Shown here piece after piece: positions 37,097-46,976 of a stretch of 64,000 nt of DNA. Source of the DNA: Thioclava sp. GXIMD4216 (lineage in GTDB: Bacteria; Pseudomonadota; Alphaproteobacteria; Rhodobacterales; Rhodobacteraceae); contig NZ_CP149926.1 in NCBI RefSeq assembly GCF_037949285.1, positions 2,677,015-2,741,014 of the forward strand, in the 5' to 3' direction. The first letter of the stretch is position 1, and the number at the start of each line of letters is the position of its first letter. Below the pieces are notes generated by a model, which searched no databases, was not told where the DNA came from, and saw only the letters and a list, made by a program, of their open reading frames with translations. Both the position numbers and the translations under genes were made by a program.

Positions 37097-38611
37097 CTAG
37101 CGGATATAGGCGTCGGCAAAGCCCGCGCGGCGCGCCGTTCCCAAAGCCCCCGCAAGGGCCGCCCTGTCGAAGGGTCCGGCATAGACCACAACCAGACCTT
37201 TGGCCGTCCGGCTGGCCGCCACCGGCAGACCACGCGCGCGCAGGCGGGCCTTGGCAGCCTCGGCATTCGAGGCCTCGGCATAGGTGCCCACCTGAACGAA
37301 CCGGCCCGACGGCGCCACCGCCCGCGAAGAGGCGGGTGCAGAGGCCTGCGCAGACGGCGATTTCGACGAGACCGAGACCTGAACCGTCTGCGCGGGCACG
37401 GCAGCCCCACTTACGGGATAGCGGATCAGCTTGGCAGGCACGGAATCGTCCCAAAGCTGCTGCATCTGCGCGTCCCCGCTGCGACTGCGCGGCCCACGGA
37501 ACGGGTTCAGGCGTCCATCATCGAAGGCCGGCGCGTAGCCGTTGGAATTGGACGTTGCAATGGCCACCGGCGCAAGGCTGACAGGCGCATTGGGCGTTTT
37601 CACATAGACTTCCCGCGGGATGGCATAGGGCGAGCTGGCCGCATAGGCCTGCTGTGGCGAGACCGTCACGGGTGCCGCCACAGGCATCGCCGCAGGCAGT
37701 CGGGTGACGTTATGGTTGACCCTGGCCCGACCATTGCCTGCCACCGAAACTGGCGCCGGCGCCACACCGCCTGCCACATAGGGTGACTGGTAGCCGCCCG
37801 TCGACGCGGCGGGCCGGATCGTCAGATTGCCGATATTGGCGGTATTGATAAACGCCGCCGGATCCTGTGCAGGCGCACCGCACCGTAGGACACTGCGCCC
37901 GTCGCTCAGACGGTAGCGCGTCGCCTGTGCGGGGCGATTGGGGCAGTTCGTCGCCTGACCGGACAGAATTTCGGTGCTGGCAATCGTCACAGCCGCGGCC
38001 GCTCCCTCCACCATATAGGGCGAGACATAGCCCTGCGCCGCCACTGCCGTGCTTGGCGCGACCGGTGCGACCGGCATCGCCACAGGGGCCGTGCGCACGG
38101 CACCGGCTGTCGGAATGGTCTGGACCTTGGCCGCCGACAGGCCGATTTTCGGCGGCGTCGTGGTCAGGGCGATGGTCCGCATCGGAGCGCCGGTCAAAGC
38201 CCGATGCAGCGCATTCCCGTCGGAATAGCCTGCAAGCGCATCGGCTTTCGGGCTGGGTTTGGGGGCCGCGGCAACAACGCTGGCCTTGGGCGGGACAGGC
38301 GCGACAGGGGCTGCGGGCGCGCTCGGGGCTTCCGGCACGGATTTGGCGATATCCAGTACCTTCTCGCTGCCACCGAATGTGGGTTTGTAATTGCATACCG
38401 GCGTACGGTCACGGTTGACCCGCGGCACCCAGCGCACCGCATTGCCAAAGCCCCCCCGCACGAAGACACAGCCCTGACTGTCCACATATTGCCGCCCCTT
38501 GAACGAGGCAGGCGGCAGTTCCGAAGGGGCGCCATCCTGTGCGAAAGCGGCTCCGGTTGTCCCCAGAACCGCAAGGATCAGAGTGCTCGTTAACCAGCGG
38601 CCCATACGCAT
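37097..38611 (-). CDS. SPOR domain-containing exported protein
   Basis: 504-residue exported protein: signal peptide MRMGRWLTSTLILAVLGTTGAAFAQ, an N-terminal block with two Cys (GCVFVRGGFGNAVRWVPRVN), a long Ala/Pro/Val-rich linker containing imperfect repeats (GYVSPYMVEG, GYQSPYVAGG, YAASSPYAIPREVYV), and a C-terminal SPOR domain (GRFVQVGTYAEASNAEAAKARLRARGLPV) that binds denuded peptidoglycan at the division septum. Periplasmic or secreted with septal localisation is expected. The role beyond peptidoglycan binding is unknown. A terminator lies downstream. Confidence 0.88.
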   Translation of the reverse strand: MRMGRWLTSTLILAVLGTTGAAFAQDGAPSELPPASFKGRQYVDSQGCVFVRGGFGNAVRWVPRVNRDRTPVCNYKPTFGGSEKVLDIAKSVPEAPSAPAAPVAPVPPKASVVAAAPKPSPKADALAGYSDGNALHRALTGAPMRTIALTTTPPKIGLSAAKVQTIPTAGAVRTAPVAMPVAPVAPSTAVAAQGYVSPYMVEGAAAAVTIASTEILSGQATNCPNRPAQATRYRLSDGRSVLRCGAPAQDPAAFINTANIGNLTIRPAASTGGYQSPYVAGGVAPAPVSVAGNGRARVNHNVTRLPAAMPVAAPVTVSPQQAYAASSPYAIPREVYVKTPNAPVSLAPVAIATSNSNGYAPAFDDGRLNPFRGPRSRSGDAQMQQLWDDSVPAKLIRYPVSGAAVPAQTVQVSVSSKSPSAQASAPASSRAVAPSGRFVQVGTYAEASNAEAAKARLRARGLPVAASRTAKGLVVVYAGPFDRAALAGALGTARRAGFADAYIR

Positions 38612-38659
38612 ATACCATCCCCGGAATAGAAGTTACCTAAAGATGAATCAGGACGCGCC

Positions 38660-38692
38660 GCAAGTAAAGCACCCAAATGGCTTATTTGGTGC
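38660..38692 (-). terminator. Possible terminator of the cdd-deoA-deoB-upp operon
   Basis: GCACC-CAAAT (38669-38678) pairs with ATTTGGTGC (38684-38692) with one extra base, overlapping the upp stop; on the minus strand TTTACTT follows. The T run is weak. Confidence 0.5.
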
Positions 38693-39314
38693 CAAAGATA
38701 CGGTCACCCGCATCCCCTAGCCCCGGCACGATATAGCCATGATCGTTCAGGCACTCGTCCAGCGCGGCTGTGACAATCGGCACGTCGGGATGGGCCTCTT
38801 TCATCCGCGCAACCCCTTCGGGGGCGGCCAGAAGGCACAGGAAAATGATGTTTTTCGCGCCCTTTTTCTTGACCAGATCGATAGCGGCCACCGAGGAATT
38901 CCCCGTGGCCAGCATCGGATCGACCACGATGGTCATCCGCTCTTCCAGAAGATTGGGCAGCTTCGAGTAATATTCCACCGGCTGTAGCGTTTCGGGGTCG
39001 CGATACATGCCCACAAAACCCACACGCGCGGCGGGGATCAGTTCGAGGATGCCATCCAGCAGCCCGTTGCCTGCCCGCAGGATCGACACAAGCGCCAGCT
39101 TCTTGCCCTCGAGGATCGGGGCCTCCATCGGCTGCAGCGGTGTCTGGATGGTGACCGAGGTCAGTTCCAGATCGCGCGTGACCTCATAGGCCAGAAGCAG
39201 GCTGATCTCGCGCAGGAGCTGGCGAAAGGATGCGGTCGAGGTGTCGACCTTCCGCATGAGCGTCAGCTTGTGTTTGACAAGCGGATGATCAACGATGGTG
39301 AGATGCTGGCCCAT
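38682..39314 (-). CDS. upp: Uracil phosphoribosyltransferase
   Basis: Salvages uracil with PRPP to UMP. 210 residues from the ATG at 39314, which is preceded by AAGGAGAGG. Signatures: [33 protein letters not shown] loop ([14 protein letters not shown]), the PRPP site [16 protein letters not shown] and the C-terminal uracil loop [18 protein letters not shown]. Last gene of the minus-strand salvage operon; 56 bases after deoB. Confidence 0.97.
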   Translation of the reverse strand: MGQHLTIVDHPLVKHKLTLMRKVDTSTASFRQLLREISLLLAYEVTRDLELTSVTIQTPLQPMEAPILEGKKLALVSILRAGNGLLDGILELIPAARVGFVGMYRDPETLQPVEYYSKLPNLLEERMTIVVDPMLATGNSSVAAIDLVKKKGAKNIIFLCLLAAPEGVARMKEAHPDVPIVTAALDECLNDHGYIVPGLGDAGDRIFGTK

Positions 39315-39370
39315 TGGCCTCTCCTTCTTATGGTGTTCCCTGTGGATGATATCGGCGGCCCAGCGTGCGG

Positions 39371-40609
39371 CTACAGCACGGCCTTCAGGCCGGTTTGAGT
39401 TAGAAAACTCCGCCCCGCCCCTTGCGCAGGAACGCCCAGATGCGCGGCAAGCGTGGCGGCCACGTCGACAAAGGCCAACTGTCCCAGCCGTGCCGCCCCC
39501 AGACCGGCGGCCAGCACCGGCACCCGTTCGCGGGTGTGGTCCGTGCCGGCCCATGTCGGATCATTGCCATGATCGGCGGTGAAAATCGCCAGATCACCTG
39601 GACGCAGCGTCTTGAGAAAACGCGCGACCCCCTGGTCGAACCATTCCAGCGCACGCGCATAGCCCGACACATTGCGGCGATGCCCCCAAAGGCTGTCAAA
39701 CTCGACGAAATTGGCAAAGGTCAGGCTGCCGTCTTCGGCCTCCGCCCCCAGCCGCAGGAGATGCTCCATCAGATCGGCATCCCCCTTGCCCTTATGCAGA
39801 TGGGTAATGCCGCGATGGCTGAAGATATCGCCGATCTTGCCGATGGCATGGGTCACGCGCCCTGCCTCATAGGCCCAGTCCAGAAGCGTGGGCGCGGGCG
39901 GTTCGATCGCGAAATCACGCCGGTTCGGGGTCCGGAGGAACTGCCCGTTCTCGCCCGTGAAGGGGCGCGCGATGACCCGCCCGATTTTCATCGCATGCAG
40001 GCGGGGGGCGATGTCCTGACACAGCTGCAACAGCCGGTCGAGCCCGAAATGCGTCTCATGCGCGGCGATCTGGAACACGCTATCCACGGATGTATAGCAA
40101 ATCGGCCAGCCGCTGCGGATATGCGCATCCCCCAATTCCTCGATGATATTGGTCCCCGAGGCATGGCAGTTTCCCAAAAGACCGTCCGTGCCCGCAGCCT
40201 GCGCCACGAATGCGACCAGATCGGGGGGAAAGCTGTTCTGCCTGTCGGGGAAATATCCCCAGTCCCACGGCACGGGCACACCGGCAAGCTCCCAATGGCC
40301 CGAGGGCGTATCCTTGCCCTTCGAGACCTCGTTGGCCGCCCCCCACGCCCCTTCTGGCACCGCCTCCAGCCCCGGCGTCGCCGCGCCCGAGGCCAGACGC
40401 ACCGCCGCCCCGAGCCCCAAGCGGTCCAGCGCGGGCATATGCAGAAAACCGCTGCGCCCCTCTTCGGCACGGCCCTCGGCGCAGGCCTGCGCGATATGGG
40501 CCACGGTATTGGCACCCGTATCGGGCCGACCGTCATTGAAGAAGGACGCGGCATCGCGTGCTCCGCCAATGCCGACACTGTCCATGACAATCAGAAACGC
40601 ACGTGACAT
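39371..40609 (-). CDS. deoB: Phosphopentomutase
   Basis: Interconverts ribose/deoxyribose 1-phosphate and 5-phosphate. 412 residues, alkaline-phosphatase superfamily: [20 protein letters not shown] (first metal Asp), [11 protein letters not shown] (phospho-Thr segment), and [24 protein letters not shown] with the remaining metal ligands. It overlaps the deoA stop by one base. With deoA it feeds the pentose of nucleosides into central metabolism. Confidence 0.97.
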   Translation of the reverse strand: MSRAFLIVMDSVGIGGARDAASFFNDGRPDTGANTVAHIAQACAEGRAEEGRSGFLHMPALDRLGLGAAVRLASGAATPGLEAVPEGAWGAANEVSKGKDTPSGHWELAGVPVPWDWGYFPDRQNSFPPDLVAFVAQAAGTDGLLGNCHASGTNIIEELGDAHIRSGWPICYTSVDSVFQIAAHETHFGLDRLLQLCQDIAPRLHAMKIGRVIARPFTGENGQFLRTPNRRDFAIEPPAPTLLDWAYEAGRVTHAIGKIGDIFSHRGITHLHKGKGDADLMEHLLRLGAEAEDGSLTFANFVEFDSLWGHRRNVSGYARALEWFDQGVARFLKTLRPGDLAIFTADHGNDPTWAGTDHTRERVPVLAAGLGAARLGQLAFVDVAATLAAHLGVPAQGAGRSFLTQTGLKAVL

Positions 40610-41916
40610 CAGACGATCCTCTCATGGATCAGGGGCGGCTCTTCGGGCGCGCCCTCCGCAAGGTGATAGGCCGCCTGCACACGGGCAATCGCACGCTCGG
40701 CGGCCTCGGCATTCAGGGCATGGACCATCGCCAGCGGCTCGTTCGGTTCGCGGTCCTCGCCGATCATTGCAAGACTGGACAGCCCGACACCGGGATTGAT
40801 CCTGTCACCGGCGCGCAACCGCCCACCGCCCAGATGCACCACGACCTCGCCCAAGGCCCGTGTGTCGATCGCTGCCACATATCCACGCCTCGGCGCGGGC
40901 ACGGGGCGCATGACAGGCACGGAGGGCAGACGGTCGAGATAATGCTCGACAAAATCAATCGGCCCGCCAAGCCCTGCCACCATCCGGCCGAATACCTCTG
41001 CCGCACGCCCGCTTTCCAGCGCCTGATCAATCCGCGCCGCGCCATCCTCGGCGGTGCGGGCAAGCCCCGCAAGCATCAGCGCCTCGCCCCCGAGCGCCGA
41101 GACCACATCCCAGAGCGCCTCGTTGACCTGCGAGCCGGTCAGGGTCTGCATGACTTCGATGATCTCGAGCGCGTTGCCCGCCGCAAAACAGAGCGGCTGG
41201 TTCATATCGGTGATCAGCGCCGAGGTCTTGCACCCTGCCCCATTGGCCGTATCCACCAAGGCCCGCGCCAGCGCCACGGCCTGATCCTGCCCCGCCATAA
41301 ACGCCCCCGAGCCGGTCTTCACATCCAGCACCAGCGCATCCAGACCCACCGCAAGTTTCTTCGACAGGATCGAGGCTGTGATCAGATCGATACTCTCCAC
41401 AGTTCCGGAAATATCGCGGATCGCGTAAAGCCGCTTGTCGGCGGGGGCGATCCGGTCATTGGCCCCCACGATGGCACAGCCCACTGCGGCCACCAGATCG
41501 CGGAAGCTTTCCTCGTCGGGATTGACGCTATAGCCCGGAATGGCTTCCAGCTTGTCCAGCGTGCCCCCCGTATGGCCCAGCCCCCGCCCCGAGATCATCG
41601 GCACATAGGCCCCGCAGGCCGCCAGTGCGGGCGCCAAGAGCAGCGAGGTGCAATCGCCCACGCCACCGGTCGAATGTTTGTCCACCACCGGCCCGCCCAG
41701 ATCCCAGCGCATGACCTTGCCACTGTCGCGCATTGCCTCGGTCAGCGCCACGCGCCCTGCCTCCCCGACCCCGCGACACAACACCGCCATCGCGAAGGCT
41801 CCGGCCTGCGCATCCCCGACCGACCCATCGACCAGCCCGCGCGTGAACCACTCGGCCATTTCCACGCTCAGACCCTCGCCATCGCGAACGGCCTCGATCA
41901 CCCGCCGCGCATCCAT
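40609..41916 (-). CDS. deoA: Thymidine phosphorylase
   Basis: Phosphorolysis of thymidine and deoxyuridine to base and deoxyribose 1-phosphate. 435 residues. VDKHSTGGVGD is the phosphate-binding signature, followed by PMISGRGLGHTGGTLDKLEAIPGY and VLDVKTGSGAFM. Starts one base inside the cdd stop and ends one base inside deoB, so three genes are translationally coupled in pathway order. Confidence 0.97.
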   Translation of the reverse strand: MDARRVIEAVRDGEGLSVEMAEWFTRGLVDGSVGDAQAGAFAMAVLCRGVGEAGRVALTEAMRDSGKVMRWDLGGPVVDKHSTGGVGDCTSLLLAPALAACGAYVPMISGRGLGHTGGTLDKLEAIPGYSVNPDEESFRDLVAAVGCAIVGANDRIAPADKRLYAIRDISGTVESIDLITASILSKKLAVGLDALVLDVKTGSGAFMAGQDQAVALARALVDTANGAGCKTSALITDMNQPLCFAAGNALEIIEVMQTLTGSQVNEALWDVVSALGGEALMLAGLARTAEDGAARIDQALESGRAAEVFGRMVAGLGGPIDFVEHYLDRLPSVPVMRPVPAPRRGYVAAIDTRALGEVVVHLGGGRLRAGDRINPGVGLSSLAMIGEDREPNEPLAMVHALNAEAAERAIARVQAAYHLAEGAPEEPPLIHERIV

Positions 41917-42308
41917 CAGGCGTTGTCCATATGGCTCTTGTCGAATTGGCCCGGCAGCAGTTCGCCAATCGTGGTCCGCAGTTCTTTGCCGGACAGGGTC
42001 GCAAGCGTGACAGGTGTGGTCATGCTGCCGAATTCGGCCAGTTTCTGACGACAGCCGCCACAGGGCGGCACCGGTGTCGGGCTGTCGGCGATTACCGCAA
42101 CCTCGGCCAGTTCCGTCTCGCCTGCCGCGATCATGGCCGCAATCGCGCCCGCCTCGGCGCAGGTGCCTTCGGGATAGGCGACATTCTCGACATTCGCCCC
42201 AACATAAACGGCCCCCGAGACCGAGCGGATTGCCGCCCCGACCTTAAATCTGGAATAGGGAGCATAGGCATTTTCCCGGACATTACGGGCAGCATCAAGG
42301 AGCGACAT
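41916..42308 (-). CDS. cdd: Cytidine deaminase
   Basis: Deaminates cytidine and deoxycytidine to uridine. 130 residues, the short homotetrameric form. Active-site motifs: TCAEAGAIAAM (Cys-Ala-Glu) and PPCGGCRQ with the two further zinc Cys. First gene of cdd-deoA-deoB-upp; the promoter lies in the 249-base divergent region shared with maeB. Confidence 0.97.
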   Translation of the reverse strand: MSLLDAARNVRENAYAPYSRFKVGAAIRSVSGAVYVGANVENVAYPEGTCAEAGAIAAMIAAGETELAEVAVIADSPTPVPPCGGCRQKLAEFGSMTTPVTLATLSGKELRTTIGELLPGQFDKSHMDNA

Positions 42309-42557
42309 GGTATAATCTCCGGCTCAGGCAGGCATCGTTCAAGGGCATCGTTTCACGGAGTCTGCGCCGAGCGTGGCAGCGATGCAAGGGCTGGCGTTTC
42401 GGCCCGCATCTTCCCCCTGCACCCTCCCCCTAGGCCATCACGCGACGCACAGCGAAGTGATAGACAGCCGAGTATAAGCCCGACAAAGGAGCATTGCAGC
42501 CATTTCCACCGCAAAAGAAATAGTTTAATACCAAACCAACTCTCATCGGAGGCAAGA
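42309..42557. promoter_or_regulatory. Divergent cdd-maeB promoter region
   Basis: 249 bases without a credible gene. Near the cdd end GGCATCGTT occurs twice in direct orientation (42331-42339 and 42344-42352, 13-base period), a possible operator of the salvage operon. The maeB end is AT-rich and carries CGGAGG 6 bases before its ATG. No DeoR- or CytR-type gene is in the window. Confidence 0.4.
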
Positions 42558-44834
42558 ATGGAAGACATCCGGTCCGACAAGCCGCGCCATCCGGCGCTCG
42601 ACTATCACGAATTCCCCAAACCCGGTAAGCTGGAGATCCGCGCGACCAAGCCGATGGCGAACGGTCGCGACCTCAGCCGCGCCTATAGCCCCGGCGTGGC
42701 AGAGGCCTGCCTTGAAATCAAGGCCGAACCGCGTGACGCCGCCCGTTATACCGCACGCGGCAACCTCGTGGCGGTGGTCTCGAACGGCACCGCCGTGCTG
42801 GGGTTGGGCAATATCGGGGCGCTTGCCTCGAAACCGGTGATGGAAGGCAAGGCCGTCCTGTTCAAGAAATTCGCCAATATCGACTGTTTCGATATCGAAC
42901 TGAACGAATCCGATCCCGAGAAACTGGCCGATATCGTCTGCGCGATGGAGCCCACCTTCGGCGCGATCAACCTTGAAGACATCAAGGCCCCCGACTGTTT
43001 CATCGTCGAAAAAATCTGCCGCGAGCGGATGAATATTCCGGTCTTCCACGACGACCAGCACGGCACGGCGATCGTGGTCGGGGCTGCCGTGACCAACGCG
43101 CTGAAAATTGCGGGCAAGAAATTCGAAGACATCAAGATCGTCTCGACCGGCGGCGGTGCAGCGGGGATCGCCTGCCTGAACATGCTGCTCAAGCTTGGCG
43201 TGAAGCGAGAGAATGTCTGGCTCTGCGACCTGAACGGGCTGGTCTATGAAGGCCGTCAGGAAGACATGAACCCGCATAAGGCGGCCTATGCGCAGGCCTC
43301 CGATCTGCGCACACTGGATCAGGTGATCGACGGGGCGGATCTGTTCCTTGGGCTTTCCGGTCCGGGCGTTCTCAAGGCCGAAATGGTCAGCCGCATGACC
43401 AAGCAGCCGATCATCCTTGCGCTGGCCAACCCGACCCCCGAGATCATGCCCGAAGAGGTGCGCGACGTGGCGCCCGATGCGATCATGGCCACGGGCCGGT
43501 CGGATTATCCCAATCAGGTCAATAACGTGCTCTGTTTCCCCTTCATCTTCCGCGGTGCGCTGGATGTGGGGGCGACCGAGATCAATGACGCGATGAAGAT
43601 CGCCTGCGTCGAAGGCATCGCGGAACTGGCGCGCATCACCACCTCTGCCGAGGCGGCAGCCGCCTATCAGGGAGAAAAACTGACCTTCGGGCCGGATTAC
43701 CTGATCCCGAAACCGTTCGATCCGCGCCTGATGGGGATCGTCGCCACCGCCGTGGCCGGTGCCGCGATGGAAACCGGCGTCGCCGAGCGCCCGCTGCCCG
43801 ACATCAAAGCCTATAAGCAAAAGCTCGACGGGTCGGTCTTCAAATCCGCCCTGCTGATGCGTCCGGTCTTCGAGGCCGCCGCACAGGCCTCGCGCCGGAT
43901 CGTCTTTGCCGAGGGCGAGGACGAGCGCGTGCTGCGCGCCGCTCAGGCGATGATCGAGGAAACCACCGATACGCCGATCCTGATCGGGCGTCCGGATGTG
44001 ATGCAGATGCGCTGCGAGCGCGCAGGGCTGACGCTGGATCTCAACCAGACCGAGATCGTGAACCCCGAAAACGACCCGCGTTACCGCGATTACTGGGGCA
44101 CCTATCACGATATCATGGCACGACGCGGCATCACCCCCGATCTGGCACGGGCCATCATGCGCACCAATACCACCGCGATTGCGGGGGTGATGGTGCATCG
44201 CAACGAAGCCGACTCGATGATCTGCGGCACCTTCGGCCAGTTCGGCTGGCACCTGAAATATGTGCGCGAGATTCTGGCGCGCGGGGGGCTGCATCCGGTC
44301 GGGGCGTTGTCGCTGATGATCCTCGAGGACGAGCCGCTGTTCATTGCCGACACCCATGTGCACCACATGCCGACGCCGATGCAAATCATGGAAACCGCGA
44401 TTGGCGCGGCCCGTCACGTGCGGCGCTTCGGTCTGGAGCCCAAGATCGCCCTGTGCTCGCATAGCCAGTTCGGCAATCTCGACACCGACTCGGGGCAGCG
44501 CATGCGCGAGGCGATGAACCTGCTGGAAGCGCGCGAAGTGGACTTCTGCTTCGAAGGCGAAATGCATGTGGATGCGGCACTGGACGAAACCGTCCGTGAC
44601 CGCCTTCTGCCCGGTTCGCGGCTGAAAGGCTCGGCGAATATTCTGGTCTTCGCCAATACCGATGCCGCATCGGGTGTGCGCAACATCCTTAAAATGAAAG
44701 CGAATGGCCTTGAAGTCGGCCCGCTTCTGATGGGGATGGGCAACAAGGCCCATATCGTCACGCCATCCATCACCACGCGCGGCCTGTTGAACATGTCGGC
44801 CATCGCGGGAACACCGGTGGCGCATTACAGCTAG
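42558..44834 (+). CDS. maeB: NADP-dependent malic enzyme with phosphotransacetylase-like domain
   Basis: Oxidative decarboxylation of malate to pyruvate with NADP. From the ATG at 42558 (CGGAGG upstream) the protein has 758 residues: N-terminal malic enzyme domain (FHDDQHGTAIVVGAAV, nucleotide site VSTGGGAAGIACLNMLL), then from about residue 430 a domain homologous to phosphotransacetylase (RIVFAEGEDERVLRAAQAM). The latter usually does not catalyse acetyl transfer in MaeB but mediates acetyl-CoA control. Together with pckA it forms the C4/C3 node. A terminator follows. Confidence 0.96.
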   Translation: MEDIRSDKPRHPALDYHEFPKPGKLEIRATKPMANGRDLSRAYSPGVAEACLEIKAEPRDAARYTARGNLVAVVSNGTAVLGLGNIGALASKPVMEGKAVLFKKFANIDCFDIELNESDPEKLADIVCAMEPTFGAINLEDIKAPDCFIVEKICRERMNIPVFHDDQHGTAIVVGAAVTNALKIAGKKFEDIKIVSTGGGAAGIACLNMLLKLGVKRENVWLCDLNGLVYEGRQEDMNPHKAAYAQASDLRTLDQVIDGADLFLGLSGPGVLKAEMVSRMTKQPIILALANPTPEIMPEEVRDVAPDAIMATGRSDYPNQVNNVLCFPFIFRGALDVGATEINDAMKIACVEGIAELARITTSAEAAAAYQGEKLTFGPDYLIPKPFDPRLMGIVATAVAGAAMETGVAERPLPDIKAYKQKLDGSVFKSALLMRPVFEAAAQASRRIVFAEGEDERVLRAAQAMIEETTDTPILIGRPDVMQMRCERAGLTLDLNQTEIVNPENDPRYRDYWGTYHDIMARRGITPDLARAIMRTNTTAIAGVMVHRNEADSMICGTFGQFGWHLKYVREILARGGLHPVGALSLMILEDEPLFIADTHVHHMPTPMQIMETAIGAARHVRRFGLEPKIALCSHSQFGNLDTDSGQRMREAMNLLEAREVDFCFEGEMHVDAALDETVRDRLLPGSRLKGSANILVFANTDAASGVRNILKMKANGLEVGPLLMGMGNKAHIVTPSITTRGLLNMSAIAGTPVAHYS

Positions 44835-44858
44835 GCACCTTGTCAAGCCAGACCATAG

Positions 44859-44892
44859 AGCGGGGTGTCGCAAGACTCCCCGCTTATTTTTT
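44859..44892 (+). terminator. Intrinsic terminator of maeB
   Basis: AGCGGGG (44859-44865) pairs with CCCCGCT (44878-44884), with inner GTC/GAC around GCAA, followed by TATTTTTT. Confidence 0.88.
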
Positions 44893-44900
44893 GCCAGATT

Positions 44901-44990
44901 TTTGCAAACTTATTCAAATTCTGCGATTAAACCCTACCGCGAGGCTGCATTTGCAAACTATTGCCCCGTTGATGCGCTGAAATATGCAAA
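44901..44990. promoter_or_regulatory. TTTGCAAA boxes upstream of prpE
   Basis: TTTGCAAA occurs at 44901-44908 and 44950-44957, and TATGCAAA at 44983-44990, all in the 246-base region before prpE. As I recall, PccR (ScfR family) of Rhodobacter sphaeroides, which controls propionyl-CoA assimilation, binds TTTGCAAA-N4-TTTGCAAA. Here no box pair shows the exact N4 spacing, so the assignment is tentative. Confidence 0.5.
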
Positions 44991-45080
44991 TTTTTTCGGC
45001 ATTCCGGCAGCTTCAGCGGTAACAATATTGCCCGATTTCATTCCTCACCCTAACAAAGACTAAGGTAGGAGGAGGAAATC

Positions 45081-46976
45081 ATGAACTACAAAGATGTCTA
45101 TGACGGCTGGAAAGCGAATCCGGATGCGTTCTGGATGCAGGCCGCTCAGGCAATCGATTGGGACAAACGCCCCAGCAAAGCACTTTTTGACGAGAAAGCT
45201 CCGATTTACGAGTGGTTCAACGACGGCATGGTGAACACCTGCTGGAACGCGGTCGACCGCCATGTCGAAGCCGGTCGGGGAGACCAGATTGCGATCCAGC
45301 ATGAAAGCCCGATCACCCATTCCACCAAAGGCATTACCTATAAAGAACTCCAGAACCGCGTCGCGTCACTTGCCGGCGCGCTGCGCATGCGTGGTGTCGA
45401 AAAGGGCGACCGCGTCATCATCTATATGCCGATGATCCCCGAAGCCCTTGTGGCGATGCTGGCGGTGGCCCGTCTGGGCGCGATCCACTCGGTCGTGTTT
45501 GGCGGGTTTGCCGCCAACGAACTGGCCGTCCGGATTGATGACTGCACCCCCAAGGCGATCATCGCGGCAAGTTGCGGCCTCGAACCCAATCGCGTGGTCC
45601 ATTACAAACCGCTTCTGGATCAGGCGATCGAGCAGGCGACCCATAAGCCGGAATTCTGTGTCATCTTGCAACGCGAACAAGAGGTCGCCAAGCTGATCGA
45701 AGGGCGCGATTTCAACTGGCACGGTTTCCAGTATGGTGCCAAACCGGCGGAATGCGTTCCGGTGGAGGGCAACCACCCCGCCTATATCCTTTATACCTCC
45801 GGCACGACCGGCCAACCCAAAGGGGTTATCCGTGCAACGGGCGGCCATCTTGTCGCCCTGCAATGGACGATGAAAAACATCTACAACATCGAAGCAGGCG
45901 ACCGTTTCTGGGCGGCGTCCGATGTGGGCTGGGTCGTGGGCCACAGCTATATCTGCTACGGGCCGCTTCTGGCGGGCGCCACCACGGTGGTCTTCGAGGG
46001 CAAGCCGGTGGGCACCCCGCATCCGGGCGTATTCTGGCGCATCATCCAGAACCAGCGTATTAAGAGCTTCTTCACCGCCCCGACGGCCTTGCGGGCCATT
46101 CGCCGCGAAGACCCCGATGGGGAATGGATCCGCCGCTACAAACTGCATGACCTGCAAGCCCTGTTCCTTGCGGGCGAACGTGCCGATCCGGCCACGGTGG
46201 AATGGGCGCAGAAACATCTTGGCGTGCCGGTGGTCGATCACTGGTGGCAGACCGAAACCGGCTGGGCGATTGCCGCGAATCCGATCGGGATCGAGACCCT
46301 GCCGACCAAACTGGGCAGCCCCTCGGTCCCGATGCCGGGCTATGACATCCATATTCTGGATGACGAGGGCAACCCGCTGCCGCAAGGCGAGCTGGGCGCG
46401 ATCGCAATCAAGCTGCCGCTGCCGCCCGGAACATTGCCCACGCTTTGGAATGCCGAAGAACGTTTCCGCAAGAGCTATCTGGACCACTTCCCCGGCTATT
46501 ACGAAACCGGCGATGCGGGCTATATCGACGAGGACGGCTATGTCTATATCATGGCGCGCACGGATGACGTGATCAACGTGGCGGGCCACCGTTTGTCCAC
46601 CGGTGCGATGGAAGAGGTTCTGGCCTCCCATCCCGACGTGGCGGAATGTGCGGTGGTCGGGGTATCGGATGCGCTGAAGGGCCAGATGCCGCTGGGCTTT
46701 TTGTGCCTGAACGCGGGGTGCACGCGCCCCCATGGCGAGATCATCCGCGAATGTCTCGGTCTGGTGCGGGACAAGATCGGCCCCGTTGCCGCCTTCAAGA
46801 CCGCCTGCGTGGTGGACCGGCTGCCGAAGACGCGCTCCGGCAAGATCTTGCGGGCCACGATGGTCAAGATTGCCGATGGCATGCCCTATAATGTGCCTGC
46901 CACCATCGACGACCCTTCGGTGCTGACCGAAATTGCCGAGGCGCTGCACGTCTTGGGGCTGCCGAAATCGGCCTGA
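45081..46976 (+). CDS. prpE: Propionyl-CoA synthetase
   Basis: ATP-dependent activation of propionate to propionyl-CoA. 631 residues, ANL (acyl-CoA synthetase) superfamily: P-loop YTSGTTGQPKG at 238-248 followed by VIRATGGHLVALQWTMKNIY, the stretch that separates PrpE from acetyl-CoA synthetase; hinge YYETGDAGYIDEDGYVYIM; catalytic Lys588 in TRSGKILRATM. GGAGGAGG precedes the ATG. The upstream TTTGCAAA boxes suggest propionyl-CoA-linked control. Acetate may be a side substrate. Confidence 0.95.
   Translation: MNYKDVYDGWKANPDAFWMQAAQAIDWDKRPSKALFDEKAPIYEWFNDGMVNTCWNAVDRHVEAGRGDQIAIQHESPITHSTKGITYKELQNRVASLAGALRMRGVEKGDRVIIYMPMIPEALVAMLAVARLGAIHSVVFGGFAANELAVRIDDCTPKAIIAASCGLEPNRVVHYKPLLDQAIEQATHKPEFCVILQREQEVAKLIEGRDFNWHGFQYGAKPAECVPVEGNHPAYILYTSGTTGQPKGVIRATGGHLVALQWTMKNIYNIEAGDRFWAASDVGWVVGHSYICYGPLLAGATTVVFEGKPVGTPHPGVFWRIIQNQRIKSFFTAPTALRAIRREDPDGEWIRRYKLHDLQALFLAGERADPATVEWAQKHLGVPVVDHWWQTETGWAIAANPIGIETLPTKLGSPSVPMPGYDIHILDDEGNPLPQGELGAIAIKLPLPPGTLPTLWNAEERFRKSYLDHFPGYYETGDAGYIDEDGYVYIMARTDDVINVAGHRLSTGAMEEVLASHPDVAECAVVGVSDALKGQMPLGFLCLNAGCTRPHGEIIRECLGLVRDKIGPVAAFKTACVVDRLPKTRSGKILRATMVKIADGMPYNVPATIDDPSVLTEIAEALHVLGLPKSA

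Noticed and set aside
42543..44873. 776-codon open frame antisense to maeB
   Set aside because: Same GC-driven artefact; the sense strand encodes an obvious malic enzyme.
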